From Amanita rubescens (Eukaryota > Basidiomycota > Agaricomycetes > Agaricales > Amanitaceae), in assembly GCA_015039365.1 (NCBI GenBank), contig WION01000104.1, positions 62,001 to 126,000 of the forward strand: 64,000 nt of DNA, read 5' to 3'. Under the pieces are notes generated by a model that saw only the letters and a list, made by a program, of their open reading frames with translations, did not search any database and was not told the origin of the DNA. Made by a program: the position numbers and the translations under genes. Of this stretch, positions 1 through 12,925 are shown piece after piece (within the stretch, counting starts at the first letter, position 1; the number at the start of each line of letters is the position of its first letter).

Positions 1-436
1 AGTATGCACCAATCAGCCACAAATAAAATTGGTGTGCTCACTGTCTGCCATGATGGCAGCTATACCTCCACCAAAACAAGATCTCTTTGGGGCACTCTTT
101 TGGATTTTGATTTCTTATGATAACAGAGTGTCATTCAGGGTGTCTGGAAGGAGATTGCCCTGCTGATTAATGTGTAACTTTCAGTTTCATGATAAAAGTC
201 TGAACATGGTACAGAAAGAGTGGCTGATAAGTAGACATGTCAGGAGAAATGGGACATTCCACTTGATCTTGCCTAGGAATCCTTTGTTGAAACCCTCCCA
301 ATGTTTATCTTTGTTATGTGTGATCCCAAATCAAAAAAAGTGCCACAGAAAGATCTTGTTTTGGTGGAGATATGGCTGTTCATCATGGCAGACAGTGAGC
401 ACACCAATTTTATTTGTGACATGATTGGTGCATACT
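1..436. mobile_element. Foldback/MITE-like element with long terminal inverted repeats
   Basis: The first ~115 bases are the imperfect reverse complement of about 322-436: the element opens AGTATGCACCAATCA and closes TGATTGGTGCATACT. Both arms carry the same internal blocks in order, including the segment reading GGTGTGCTCACTGTCTGCC. No protein-like frame is seen between the arms. The window starts at the outer edge, so a target duplication cannot be checked and the element could extend further left. Confidence 0.7.
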
Positions 437-441
437 ATTTA

Positions 442-735
442 CATTCTGACATGCCAAATACCTTCCTATATGCCTAATAGGGACATACCAAAAAAGCGCC
501 ACAGAAATAACCAGTATTGATGGAGATATTGTCATTTGTTGCTCCTCACTGTTGACAACAGTGAGCAAGACATGTTGCATTCTGACAGAAACCACTTGCA
601 ATTTTTGCATTCTAACATGGTGGATAGGTGCATATACATATAAGGAATATGTTCCAAAAAAAGCGCCACAAAAATATCCAGTATTAAGGGAGATATTGCA
701 TTTTCTTCCTGCTCATCACCAGCAACAGTGAGCAG
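442..735. repeat. Degenerate tandem repeat (unit ~135-165 bp)
   Basis: Blocks beginning CATTCTGACAT / CATTCTAACAT (442, 578, 609) are followed in the two main copies by AAAAAGCGCCACA, CCAGTATT.A.GGAGATATTG and a ...CAACAGTGAGCA block. The copies have drifted and differ in length. They share the GCCACAGAAA and GTGAGCA words with the foldback element to the left, so they may be derived from it. Confidence 0.5.
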
Positions 736-1372
736 ATATTTCCCAAAATGGCAAGGCCAAAGTGCGCTCTTTCCTTTTTTGGAAATCCGCCACTGGATCC
801 TAAAGCACACATTACATTACTCATTTCCTTTTCAGGAAATTTGACCCTGAAAATCAATCAGTGAATATCTCAATGAAATCATCACCAAATAATGTCATAC
901 AACCACATTTAGAAAGCCACTGACCAAGGCTACACAATTGATTGACCCTGAAATTACGTAATCATTTCCTTTTTAGGAAATTCGACCCTGAAATCAATTG
1001 TTTTGTCTTATTTGGCATCTACTTCTCACTTTCCAAATAAGGAAATTATACTTTGTTGTGTCAAAGCATGTACAAACATGTACAAACACCTTGACAACCT
1101 TCCAAAAATGGTATCCTAAATTGCTTTCCTTATTTGGAATCTGACTATCTTACCAAAAAAGGCAATTATGCCCTTGTCCCTAACTTGTGATCAAATTCTC
1201 ATGTCATAACATGTACAAACATCCCCCACCTTCCAGAAATGGTAATGAGTTCATTTTTAGATGTGGGAAAGTGGACTTAGCACAATTCCATGTCTTTTAT
1301 CGTGTACATTTATTCATGAAAGCCCTATTAGCCAAAAAACCCCCTTTAATGGAGAAGGAGGGGCATGTGACA
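736..1372 (-). repeat. Noncoding stretch; probable 3' LTR of the adjacent Gypsy fragment
   Basis: Read on the minus strand, a purine-rich ACAGGGA (1373-1379) is followed by TGTCACATGCCCC at 1372, a plausible LTR start just downstream of the Gypsy fragment's coding sequence. The stretch contains short drifting repeats (TTTCCTTTT.AGGAAATT, GACCCTGAAA, ACATGTACAAACA). No reading frame is convincing. The far end of the LTR is not defined, and no matching 5' LTR is visible, so this is an inference. Confidence 0.35.
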
Positions 1373-1379
1373 TCCCTGT

Positions 1380-2453
1380 CTAATTAGAGTTTTTTGTCGG
1401 GCTGATCAGGTGGTAAATTTTACAATCTACAGCTTTAGTGCCTGGTATCAATTCAATCATGTGATCCCATCTTCCCTGTTTCAGTAGTTCATCAAACATT
1501 TCCTTTTCAAACACCTCTCGGTGACTTAAGTAGTGGGCGGGTACAATATCCTTCGTATCATGTTTCGTTTGATTCAACGCTGCTATTTCAGTCGCCGTGG
1601 TTGCGTGCACTCTTAGTTCCCATCCTTCCGTTTCCTCCTCCATCACCGCTATCAGTCTATCGCCTTCCTCCCACTCATGTGTTCCACCAGTCTCATCATT
1701 GCCTTCTGTGTCTATTCCTTCCTCATCCTTTTCGTCTATATGGCAGTCACCTGGGCAGCGTTTCATGAGGAGTGAGCCTTTCTTCCAGTCTACAATTGGG
1801 TTGTGGTGTTTTAACCAATCATGTCCTAAGAATATGTTGACCTTTCCGAGCATTGACACTCTGAATTTGAAGACTTCATAGTGAGCTCCAATCTGTACCT
1901 TCAGTTGCACCATCTCTTTTAACGCTCCTCCCAAGTTAGGCATGCCGTCAGTGTTGTAGACGGGGATGGGTTGGTCTAGGCGTCACGTATTAATTTTGTG
2001 TTTTTGTACAAAATTCTCATTAATACAGGATCCCGTACATCCTGAATCAATAAGTATCTCCACCTTATGTCTTTGAAAGGTGTCTAAGGTGGTGATCGTC
2101 CCGCTGATCGTCATTTGGTTTTTGCCTCTCCCCTGTATATAGTGTTCTTTCCATTTGAGGTTTTGTAAGTGCCATAATGTGTTTTCTTCCATCATTCCAT
2201 TTAGTACACTCACCGTCTCTGCCGTCGCTTCATTCTCTCTTGTTTTATGTATCCATTGTCTCAGGCTTTGTACCGCCACTTCCTCCGGTTGTTCCCATAT
2301 CCTTCTCACCATCCAGGGTCCTTGCCACGTCACTAATCTATCTTTTTTTGTCATTACTTTTTTATTTCTCCACTTATGTTCCAACCCTCTGAGTTCATAC
2401 ATGATGCATTCAATGTTTAACTTCGAATCTTCATACTTTACATCAGAGGTCAT
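1380..2453 (-). pseudogene. Gypsy Pol fragment: aspartic protease and start of reverse transcriptase
   Basis: Two minus-strand pieces (2453-1983 and 1943-1380) share one frame. The first ends in a retropepsin-type region with the catalytic motif IDSGCTGSCIN; the second has the second half of the protease fold (FLGHDWLKHHNP) and then the linker before RT (W-D-H-M-I-E-L..., a hallmark of Gypsy elements). The coding sequence stops where RT would begin and is followed directly by the putative 3' LTR, so RT, RNase H and integrase have been deleted. It is inactive. The Gag fragment lies upstream (higher coordinates) in another frame. Confidence 0.8.
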
Positions 2454-3908
<1,455 letters not shown>

Positions 3909-4437
3909 TTTCTCCTATGGATCAAATAGGTACGCCTAAACTTGAATGGATCGTAGTTTTACCAGGTCTGCAACTCTGAGTTTAGAGCAGTCCCAGTCCT
4001 ATCTTGTTAACCCTCGAGTCCAGGTTTATCAAGCGGTAGTGGATACGCGCGATGTGCAGCGTGAGGAGGTACAAGTAACTGAAGTGGGCTGTCAACGCTA
4101 TCAAGCATAGCAACTGTTGAATGATTTGTGTGTCCGTTGTGGGCAACGATGGACAAACAAATGTGGTAGTGTTAAGAGCCTTATGATTATGTTAGGAGGT
4201 GATCCCGACACAATCACTAAGACACTCGAGCTCAAACGCAGAAATGAGAAGTGAGACTTGATTGCATCTATGGACGACAGAAACAATCATAAGGCTAAGG
4301 GATACATAGGTAAGTTCAGGTATATATACTCTGACTTGTTATCCCCATGCCATCATTCCACGGAATTCTTATGTAAGCGTGGGAACATTCTGTAAATAAA
4401 AAGAAAAAGAAAATGATAATGAAATATCAGCTGTTAC
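3909..4437 (-). other. Noncoding leader and possible 5' LTR remnant
   Basis: No coding frame is seen. On the minus strand there is a TATA-like TATATATACC (about 4320-4330) and the interval lies immediately upstream of gag, where a 5' LTR and leader are expected. It does not match the putative 3' LTR at 736-1372, so the assignment is weak. It abuts the broken edge of Copia A at about 4438. Confidence 0.25.
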
Positions 4438-5800
4438 AGATTAACTTTAAACAAGATGAAAAGATGGTAGTCTTTACCTTTTCTGACATGGGTAAAACAT
4501 GTATCGAAGGCCAATATCTTGTGCCTGATGATACATTAGTTTATGCTCATGGAAGGATCATTATTATGAATCCTATATTGGTTCCGGCCCTGGACTGTCA
4601 AAGAAACCAAACACAAAGTCTATAGAAAATTTATTAGACTACGAGATCTGGCATAAACATTTTGGTCATCCATCCAACAAAGTCTTTTCAAAGATACCAT
4701 TGAATGTCAATGGATGAAAAAGGTTGAACTTCCTGAAGGAAAATTACGTTGTGAAGGTTGTTTGAGAGGCAAAATGAAGGCAAAACCTTATAAAATGTCT
4801 TCAAAGAGAGCTACTCGTCCATTCAAGATACTCCACATGGATCTAATGACTGTTCCAGTCATATCTTACCATAAATACGAGTACATTGGCCTAATCGTTG
4901 ATGATTTCAGCTCATATACTTGGATTGGTTTAATAAAAACAAAAGATCAAACTCTAGAATATTTTACCGGATGGTATAATGAGTTTGTAGATCCTAAACA
5001 ACGAATTCTTCACCTCCATTCTGATCGAGGGGGGGAATCTGTAAATAAAAAGCCTTTGATGAATTCCTTAAATCCAAAGGAATTAAACATCAACAGACAG
5101 CTCCGTACACCCCACAACAAAATGGTTGTGTTGAACACATGAATCAGACCTTGACTGACAAGGCTGAGGCAATGCAATTAGATGCAGGATGTCCGAAATC
5201 TTGGTGGGAGTTCTCATTCAGAACAGCTGTGCATGTGTACAACTGGACTCCTCTCAAAAGGACACAATGGAAGACCCCTCTGGAAAACCTTCTGAATAAA
5301 AAACCAGATGTCTCATACTTTCGAGTATTTGGATGTGAAGCCTGGGTATTTATCCCTGATCAACAGAGACTGGACAAGCTATCCAAGAAATCCATATTAC
5401 ATATGTACTTTTGTAGGATATGAATCAGGAACCAAAGGCTATAGGTTGATGTCAACAAACACACTGGTCATATCCTCCCAGGCAACATTCTTTGAGAACA
5501 TGTTTCTGCGTAAAGGAAAGACTGCAGATATAATTACTGAAGATCTTGGTCCAATCTGGGAGGCTGTTCCTGAAGAGGAACCTAATAGACCTCCACAAAA
5601 CCTGGATTTAGATAACTTACTCCCTGAGGGCCATAGAGGCTCTCCACGTTTGGATTGAAGGGGTGCATCTCCTGATTGACAGCAGTCAGACCCTTCTGAT
5701 GATTCAGACAATGATGATGGTGATGAATTTGCCAATTGTCGAAGAGATTTTCTTGATGAAAATATCCAAAGGCAAAGGGAAGAACAAGAGCAACGGAGAC
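4438..5800 (+). pseudogene. Copia A Pol fragment: GAG-pre-integrase and integrase
   Basis: Homologous to Copia B from about 9930 on. It holds the H..H..C..C pre-integrase zinc finger (WHKHFGHPSN ... CEGCLRGKMKAKP) and the integrase core (HMDLMTV, then HSDRGGE), followed by the region ending in a D/S-rich linker. Frameshifts and stops occur at about 4600, 4716, 5060 and 5420-5660. It breaks off at 5800 exactly at a GAGAC target duplication where Copia B inserted; Copia A resumes at 14419. The 5' part (LTR, gag, protease) is missing. Confidence 0.85.
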
Positions 5801-6729
5801 TGTTAAATATAGAATTATATTTATAGAATGATTAACTACTGATTGACTATGTTCATCATTAATCATATCGCTCATGTCATCCTTTATGTATGACATACAT
5901 AGAGATGACATCATAATGACTTCATTATGATATCATAGTGACATCATGGCCAGCAGGTTGCGCAACCGGTCGCAACCGGTTTTCACTCAAAACCACTTAT
6001 GTAATAGTGAAAAATCGAATTTTAATAATATATAAGTAGATGACATCCTAAAATGCCAAAGTAGGCTATGTTGTGGGCATTGAATATGTCATTTTTCAAG
6101 ATCTGACAGTTACTAAAGGAATACAAGGGGCTGCATGGGTGGGTGCATAAATGAGCACTTGGATGACATTGCCAAAATTAGCTAAAGTGATGTCATTTGC
6201 TAAAATTAGACTAAAGCAAATCAAGCAATGTCATTGATATGTTATATAAGTGCACTAAGCTTATTCTAAGGGGTTTGAGGCTATGTTGCAGGCAATAGAT
6301 ATGTTAATTTTTGAGATCTGACAGTCATTACATTAATACAAGGGGTTGCATAGGTGGATGCACAAATGGGAGCCTGGATGATGTTGCTAAAATTAGTGCA
6401 ACTTCTAATTTTAGTAGCATCATCCGACTACCCACTGGCCAATCCACCCCTCTAACCCTCCAAACAGTTGCCGAAAAAGACTGGTTGCAACTGGTTTTGC
6501 AACTGGTCTTTGACATCTGGCCCAAATCCTCGGACCGAAACCATTTTGAGGCTGTAGGTGGCAAAACCGGCAACCGCAGTTTGGTTGCAACCAATACCAG
6601 TCTGGTCTGGTTACTGGTTTTTTGCCAGTCCTTTAACCGGACTTTAAAACACTATATATCGCAATAGGTAAGCTATTGCACCTGCTCATGCTGTGGACAC
6701 ACGCTCGCGTGCACCTGTCTTCTTCATCA
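5801..6729 (+). repeat. Copia B 5' LTR, interrupted by MITE C
   Basis: 5801-5948 matches the first ~150 bases of the 3' LTR at 14034, and 6655-6729 matches its last ~75 bases. The middle of the LTR is missing and replaced by a left-truncated hAT MITE (5949-6654), so an insertion was followed by a deletion that removed both LTR sequence and the MITE's left end. The LTR ends ...TTCATCA at 6729, just before the primer binding site. Confidence 0.8.
5949..6654. mobile_element. hAT-type MITE C (left end deleted)
   Basis: Closely similar to MITE A from about 26055 to 26748, including the right terminus GACTTTAAAACACTA. It contains two diverged copies of an internal ~220-bp unit (around 6063 and 6280: CTATGTTG..GGCA..GA.ATGT) and a perfect-looking hairpin GATGATGTTGCTAAAATTAG / CTAATTTTAGTAGCATCATC (about 6376-6425). 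The left inverted repeat and target duplication are lost. Confidence 0.8.
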
Positions 6730-6741
6730 GGTTATGGGCCC
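6730..6741 (+). promoter_or_regulatory. Primer binding site complementary to the initiator-tRNA anticodon arm
   Basis: GGTTATGGGCCC lies immediately after the LTR end. Eukaryotic initiator tRNAs carry GGGCCCATAACC in the anticodon stem-loop, so this matches the half-tRNA-iMet priming known for Drosophila copia and relatives. That the position is exactly adjacent to the LTR end supports the LTR boundary. Confidence 0.8.
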
Positions 6742-7472
6742 CACCGTCGATATTGCCAGGACCCACATCGCCACTCGTCGCTCACTGCTCAACATGATGT
6801 CCCACTGGTATAGTATTGCAGCGAGCCTGATATGGTCTTATCATCTTGATACCACTGATCCTTGATATGGCATATGCGCTAATGACATGCGCCTGGACCC
6901 TAGGGCTTTAGGGGAATCTCCTTGACACCCAGGGATAAGGGTACTACCTATGTTTCTCGACGCTGGCATGGCAATGTCAGCCCCCATGGTGTTTTTCGCG
7001 CTTGCACACCATGATGTGACTGGGGTATTACTGCATGCTATACCATAATAAGCCCCTTAGAGGCTTTAGAATACAATATGGCTTGTATATAGCAACTTCT
7101 AGTATAAAGGATGTGCTTACATAACGGTCTGGGGGGCTTATGGACCAGACATTATTTCTATTTTACAATCGCAACGGGTAAAACCGTGGTTTGCCCAAGA
7201 GCGCTTGAGCCAGCGATTGATTATGCATGTCATTTACAGCATTCAGGGATCATCCGAGCTTTCAAGACCAAGTGGACCTGTGGACCTGAGCTTTATCTAA
7301 GCTCGGCTTGTAACATTAAGTTATACAGACTGTCGGTTAGACAGATCATAGACTGTACTTGTTTGCAAGGAACTTTATGAAGGATAACATCTGGTTATTC
7401 CTCCGGTAACTTAATAAAAAGACGAATTAGACTTTTAGCTTTAAAGCTTTAAGCTCATTAATTCTCTTTTAG
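6742..7472 (+). other. Copia B leader, no convincing gene
   Basis: About 730 bases between the primer site and the upstream reading frame. A frame from 7111 to 7380 is open for 89 codons but has no recognisable features. A splice-donor-like GTAACTTA occurs at 7406, and a pyrimidine-rich acceptor TTCTCTTTTAG ends at 7472. Another donor-like GGTAAGC lies in the LTR at about 6666. Whether the leader is spliced cannot be told from sequence alone. Confidence 0.4.
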
Positions 7473-8012
7473 GAAAGAAAACTGGATTCCGAAACTAGTA
7501 CTCTGTTACCAGTATACGAAGCCGAAGGGGAATCATTTCCCCCTGCCCGGAGATTACCTCCTTCTTACGACGCACCAATCCCACCGTTTCCCTTAACCAT
7601 AGGGAACTGGACATTTATTGATACACCAGCACCAATCCCAGAATCGTCCTATTCAAGGACAATAGTTCGTGTTGTTAACCCTGATACCAGATTTGGTGTC
7701 ACAAGACGTGGACCTGTCACAGTTCATGATCGAAGAGATCACTTCTTAGCCACACAACTAACAAATGGTCGTACCTTGCAAGACGAAATAATACATCGTC
7801 GTCGTCAAGAAGCTATCAAAGAAGGTGTTCCACCCACCTTAGATCTTTGGATTCCACCCAGGGGTACATCTGTTACCCAACACATAGCAAATAGGCATAC
7901 ACACCGTAATATCAAAAGAGATAATCATGAGGATGAAATCCTCGAATCACGTTTCTTTTGGTGTCTTATAACCACCTATATCATAATCATCACATCCGCC
8001 TTCCTCGTCTAA
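7473..8012 (+). CDS. Upstream ORF in Copia B: candidate tail-anchored protein with a PPxY motif
   Basis: An open frame of about 179 codons lies between the primer site and gag, where Copia elements normally have nothing. It opens at a splice-acceptor-like TTCTCTTTTAG and has no in-frame ATG, so it would need splicing or non-AUG initiation. The N-terminal third is proline-rich with RLPPSYDAP, a PPxY motif. The middle is basic (IIHRRRQEAIKEG). The C-terminus is a hydrophobic stretch (FFWCLITTYIIIITSAFLV) suited to a membrane anchor. Its TAA (8010-8012) is one base before the gag ATG at 8014. I do not recognise the family. The length without stops, and protein-like composition next to broken frames, suggest real coding, but only one copy is seen. 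Confidence 0.45.
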   Translation, partial: ERKLDSETSTLLPVYEAEGESFPPARRLPPSYDAPIPPFPLTIGNWTFIDTPAPIPESSYSRTIVRVVNPDTRFGVTRRGPVTVHDRRDHFLATQLTNGRTLQDEIIHRRRQEAIKEGVPPTLDLWIPPRGTSVTQHIANRHTHRNIKRDNHEDEILESRFFWCLITTYIIIITSAFLV

Positions 8013-8013
8013 A

Positions 8014-8945
8014 ATGTCAAACAACTTGATGATTCCTAGTTCCATTCCCATTTTGAATGGAACTAATTATAAAGAATGGGAACACATCATGCGTTTCCTA
8101 CTTCAAACTAAGGGACTATTTCAGTACCTTAAAGACGATTATGTTCGTCCCTGACGGGTAACCCCATTGGAACAATTTTATCTGGACACAGGCATTCAAG
8201 CCTTCATTCCAGCTGTTCCAGCAACAGCAGCAGTTCTGGAAACAGAAACTGAAGATGCGATACCTGCAATGCCAGCACAACCAGCACAACCTGCCATCAC
8301 TCAACAAATGATTGATGATGCAAGGGCTATCAAAAAGGCCTTTGATGATTGGGTCGTCGAGGATGATTGCATCCTCAGATCCATAAATATGAAATGTTCT
8401 GCTACAATACAGCAGATCAATCAAAGTGTTGATTCCACCTGAGTCTTATGGTGGAATTTAGCTGAACAATACGGCGTGACAATGTCTGCTGGTATATACA
8501 ATGACTTCCAATTAGCTGTTACTTGGAAGTTTCAAGATAAAAAGGATCCCACACAATCCTTAAACGACCTCCTTGCCATCATAAACCGCTTAGCATCAAG
8601 CGGAATTACATTGCCTGCAAACGTCCAGGCAATGATTGTACTTTCAGCTGTCCCTTGTCATTGGGACAACTTTGCCGCTGTGGTTCTAGCCACAACAGAA
8701 CCATCAGATCTCACAATCCAAGGGATACTTCCCTTAATTCAGAATGAGTGGCGCCAAAGGCACCCTGAATCTGCCACGATGGCTAATATGTCGCAACAAC
8801 AGCAGCAACCATGGCAACAAGTACATGGTCGAGGATGTGGATGTGGACATGGATGTGGACGTGGACATGGATGTGGATGTGGATGTGGCTGTGGATCAGG
8901 TCGTGGATGTGGGGGGAGGCCTTACTCTAGGCCTCCACAAGCGCT
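8014..8945 (+). pseudogene. Copia B Gag (UBN2-like), broken
   Basis: ATG at 8014 starts a Copia-type Gag (IPILNGTNYKEWEHIMRFLL). The same frame continues through an AP-rich insert (PAMPAQPAQPA) and the typical helical Gag region (LNDLLAIINRLASSGITLP). In-frame TGA codons occur at about 8153 and 8441. The expected basic RG-rich tail is a 6-bp minisatellite (8832-8910), now read as G-C-G-C-G-H; C-to-T change of CGN arginine codons to TGT would explain this. A frameshift near 8940 leads into Pol. Confidence 0.75.
8832..8910 (+). repeat. 6-bp minisatellite (GGATGT/GGACAT)
   Basis: About 13 copies of a hexamer GGATGT, GGACAT or GGACGT in the Gag tail. In frame it encodes alternating Gly and Cys/His/Arg. 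It probably began as an Arg-Gly repeat. Two shifted frames read it as Asp-Val and Trp-Met repeats; those are shadows. Confidence 0.75.
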
Positions 8946-11900
8946 GAAACATCAGCTCCACCACAAGCTCCTCCGGCTAATCAAAATTGGCCTGGAAAGA
9001 TGGAGGGCCAAAAGCATGGCCCTAATTGGGAAAGGAACCGAGAACACCAAAAGGCAGATGCAGCCAAGAAGAAGGCTGCCAAAGCCACAGAACACACTAT
9101 GGGTTCTGCACATACTGTCGCCCGTATCGGGCCTTATAGCATCACTGAGCCTGAATTTGTTCAGGGCTCTAGCAAGGACGAACAGGACTATCAGTCCTAT
9201 AAATCAAATCAAGGAATATCATCAGATGACATCAATTATAAAAACATGGATATAGATCAGGAAGCTGAACTATATTATGATGATTATTACTATGAAGATA
9301 ACAGCGAACAATGGTATGAAACCATTAAGAAGCTGGAAATGGCTAACTTTCTCTTTATAGAGGCAGCAATGAAAATGGTGTTCCCTAAATTGGGACATCA
9401 TCGTCGTACTATAAATTCCTTCTTTGAACAATCTGTACTATATGATAGTATAAATTATAAAGAAAATTTAGACAAAAACTGCCTCATAAGAGATAAGTCG
9501 TGTGACACAGCCATTTATAATGCCAATATGATCGAACGATCATATAATATTGGTAACATGTTTAAGAAACCTATTACATGTTTAGTGGTCAATAAACAAA
9601 AATTTAAAGATAAAGTACATCCAACATGTCCCTGTCTGGAGTGTGTTGAGAAGCGTACTGGAGATACACTATGGATGTGTGACTCTGGTGCATCCAATCA
9701 CTTTACCTTTAGTAGGAAAGACTTCTCTGAATACAGAGAATTTCCTGCAAATGAAAACCACAGTGTTAAAACTGCTAATGGTTTAGATCACCTTGAGGGA
9801 CTTGGCACAGTTATTCTTGAACACAAGTTATCCACAGGAGAAACAACACTCATAAAGCTCTTTCCTGTACATTATATGCCACGGGCAACTGCACGCTTGA
9901 TTTCAAACAGCAGATTGATCCAACAAGGATTAACTTGTAAACAAGATGAAAAGATGGTAGTCTTTTCCTTTACAGACTCAGGTAGAACATGTATTGAAGG
10001 ACATTATTTAATGCCCAAAGATACATTAGTTTATGCTCAAGGAAGGATCATCATTATGAATCCTACACTGGTTTCCAGTCCTGGTTTATCCAACAGGAAT
10101 TCTAAAATGATTCTCAGAAGACCGTCAAAGAAACCAAACACAGAGTCTATAGAAAAACTATTGGACTATGAGACCTGGCATAAATGTTTTGGTCATCCAT
10201 CCAATGAAGTCTTTTCAAAGATACCGTTGAATGTCAATGGATGGAAAGAAGTTACACTTCCAGAAGGAAAATTACGTTGTGAAGGTTGTCTAAAAGGCAA
10301 AATGAAGGCAAAACCTTATAAACTGTCTTCGAAGAGAGCTACTTGTCCCTTTGAGTTACTCCATATGGATCTTATGACCGTACTGGCCATATCTTACCAC
10401 AAATACAAATATATTGGTGTCATCGTTGATGATTTCACCTTGTATATGTGGATTGGTTTACTTAAAACCAAAGATCAAACTCTAGAATATTTTACCGGAT
10501 GGTATAATGAGTTTGTAGATCCTAAACAACCTATTTCTCACCTCCATTCTGATCGAGGGGGGGAATTTGTAAATAAATAAAGCCTTTAAAGAATTCCTTA
10601 ATAAATCCAAAGGAATTAAACACCAACAGACAGCTCCTTATACACCACAACAAAATGGTTGCATTGAATGCATGAATCAGACTTTGACTGACAAAGCTGA
10701 GGCTATGTGATTAGATGCAGGATGTCCAAAATCTTTGTGGGAGTTCTCATTCAGAACAGCTGTGCGTGTGTACAACCGCACTCCCCTTAAAAGGACTAAA
10801 TGGAAGACCCCTCTGGAAAACCTTCTTAATAAAAAGCCAGACGTATCATACTTTCAAGTATTTGGATGTGAAGCCTGGGTATTTATCCCTGATCAACGGA
10901 GACCAGACAAGCTATCCAAGAAATCCATTTTATGTACTTTTGTAGGATATGAATCAGGAACCAAAGGCTATAGGTTCATGACATCGACAAACACACTGGT
11001 CATATCCTCCCAGGCCACATTCTTTGAAAACAGGTTTCCGCGTAAAGGAAAGACTGCAGATATAATTACTGAAGATCTTGGTCCAATCTGGGAGGCAATT
11101 CCTCAAGAGGAACCTAACAGACCTCCACAAAATTTGGATTTAGATAACTTACTCCCAGAGAACCATAGACGTTCTCCAAGCCGTAGACGCTCACCAAGTT
11201 TGGATCAAAGGGGTGCATCTCCTGATCAACAGCAGTCAGACCCTTCTGATGATTCAAACAATGATGATGATGGTGATGAATTTGCCGATCGTCAAAGAGA
11301 TTTTTTGGATGATAATGTCCAAAGGCAAAGGGAAAAAATAGACATGACAATTATTGTAGACAACGTGATGATTGGCAAAAGGGTCAGAAAATTGATAAAC
11401 AATCTCGTTTACAAGATCAATTTAAAAGACAAATGAGTGATATGTTTAAGAAACATTACACTCCTGAACCCTTTGAATGTCCACCTTCTCCACAAATCAA
11501 AGAGGAGACTCCTGTTCCTTCTAGACCTATAACTCCGATACCATATGCATCTAGGTCACCTTCGCCTGCTAATCCTATGGATGTAGATAATCCTTTCTCT
11601 TTAAATCAAAGAGATCGTGATGAAATTGAAAACCCATTTATGACGGATCAAGAATTTGATCAATTTGAACAACGTCAAAGAGATTGTTTTAGAGAATTTG
11701 CTCAGAGACCTAGACCTCCTCCACTGATCATATCTGATCCTGGTCCACCCTCTGTACAAATAGGTCCTCGCCATTCTGGTCGTTTTCCAGTTCCAAGGGT
11801 ACAAAGAGACAATGCTTATGGAGATAAAACTCCTGCACAGATAGAAGCAGAAATTCAGCAAAAGCGAGATGCTTTACGAGAGCAGTTAAAAGATAAAATT

Positions 11901-12728
11901 CCAAGTTCTTCAACTCAGGATCCACTGTCAGACAACAGGAACCCTGATACAATGAATGAATCTGCCTCTCTACTTAAAGAAATCTTCACTTTGAAATCTG
12001 AATTAAAAACTGCAGAACATGATCATTTAACCCAAATGATTAATGAATCCAGAAATGAATTCCTTCATTTTCTTCTAAAAGTGGCAGTTCCCCTTGTCGA
12101 TAACATTCCATATGATTATAGGGATATTTCTAAAATGCCCTCCAGTAATCCTCAATTGTATAAACAATGGAAGATTGCAATGGATGATGAATTTAAATCT
12201 CTTCAATCTAGAGATATTTGGGAGTTAGTTGATCTTCCAAAAGGACAAAACCTAATCAGATGTCGTTGGGTTTTCAACTTAAAAACGATGGATGCAAAAA
12301 AGCTCGTGTCATAGCTAAAGGTTTTAGTCAATGTCCCAGATTAGATTATGAAGATATTTACATGGCCCAGCCAGAAGGTTTTGTTGTAAAAGAACAAGAA
12401 TCTAAAGTATATAGGCTGAGGAAAGCCATATATGGATTGAAACAGGCATCATATGCCTGGAATAAACAAGCTGATAAATCATTAAAATCTTTACATTTCA
12501 AACAATGCTTGTCTGATTCTGGTGTTTACGTTCGTAAAGGCAAGAATACAATCACGATATGCATATTGTATGTTGATGATATACTCTTTATGGGAAATGA
12601 CGATTCTATCATTGCAACCATTAAAAAGAAATTTATGGAGATGTGGGAATGTTGTGATCTTGGAAAGATCAAAGAGTATCTCTGAATCCAAGTCAATTAC
12701 AACCGTGATTTAGGATTCTTGGTAATAG
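8946..12728 (+). pseudogene. Copia B Pol, part 1: protease, integrase, RT (broken)
   Basis: The longest intact piece runs to 10580. It contains the protease motif WMCDSGASNHFT (about 9672), the pre-integrase H..H..C..C finger (WHKCFGHPSN; CEGCLKGKMKAKP) and integrase residues HMDLMTV and HSDRGGE. A small indel at ~10575 and a stop at ~10710 break the integrase. RT begins near 12170 (WKIAMDDEFKSLQ) and has YVDD at about 12570. Compared with Copia A at 15790-15950, about 45 RT residues are deleted near 12345, including the block with the first catalytic Asp (DVKTAFLDG). The frame shifts several times. The 197-bp solo LTR at 12729 then interrupts it. Confidence 0.85.
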
Positions 12729-12925
12729 TGTTGGAATATTTTGGGCCATGCCAAGTGTGCTGCTCGCTTTCCCCATTTGGTACATCCACATGGCATCCAC
12801 ATTGCACAATCTACCTACATATATAGCCCATAAATACCCTGTATCCCCCATCCGTTTGCCCCAATATCCACTGGGGCCCAAACCGACCCTCCTTTGCCAT
12901 TGTGATGCCGTTGGAATCTCCAACA
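12729..12925. mobile_element. 197-bp solo LTR / TRIM-like insertion
   Basis: Begins TGTTGGAATAT and ends ATCTCCAACA, with matching 5-bp flanks AATAG (12724-12728 and 12926-12930). The TG..CA ends and 5-bp duplication are typical of LTR retrotransposons, but the unit is very short. A TATA-like stretch ACATATATAGCCCATAAAT lies in the middle. No internal region is present, so it is a solo LTR or the remnant of a miniature (TRIM-type) element. It does not match the other LTR families in the window. Confidence 0.8.

Noticed and set aside
8744..8947. Asp-Val repeat protein frame
   Set aside because: Shifted reading of the GGATGT minisatellite in Copia B gag.
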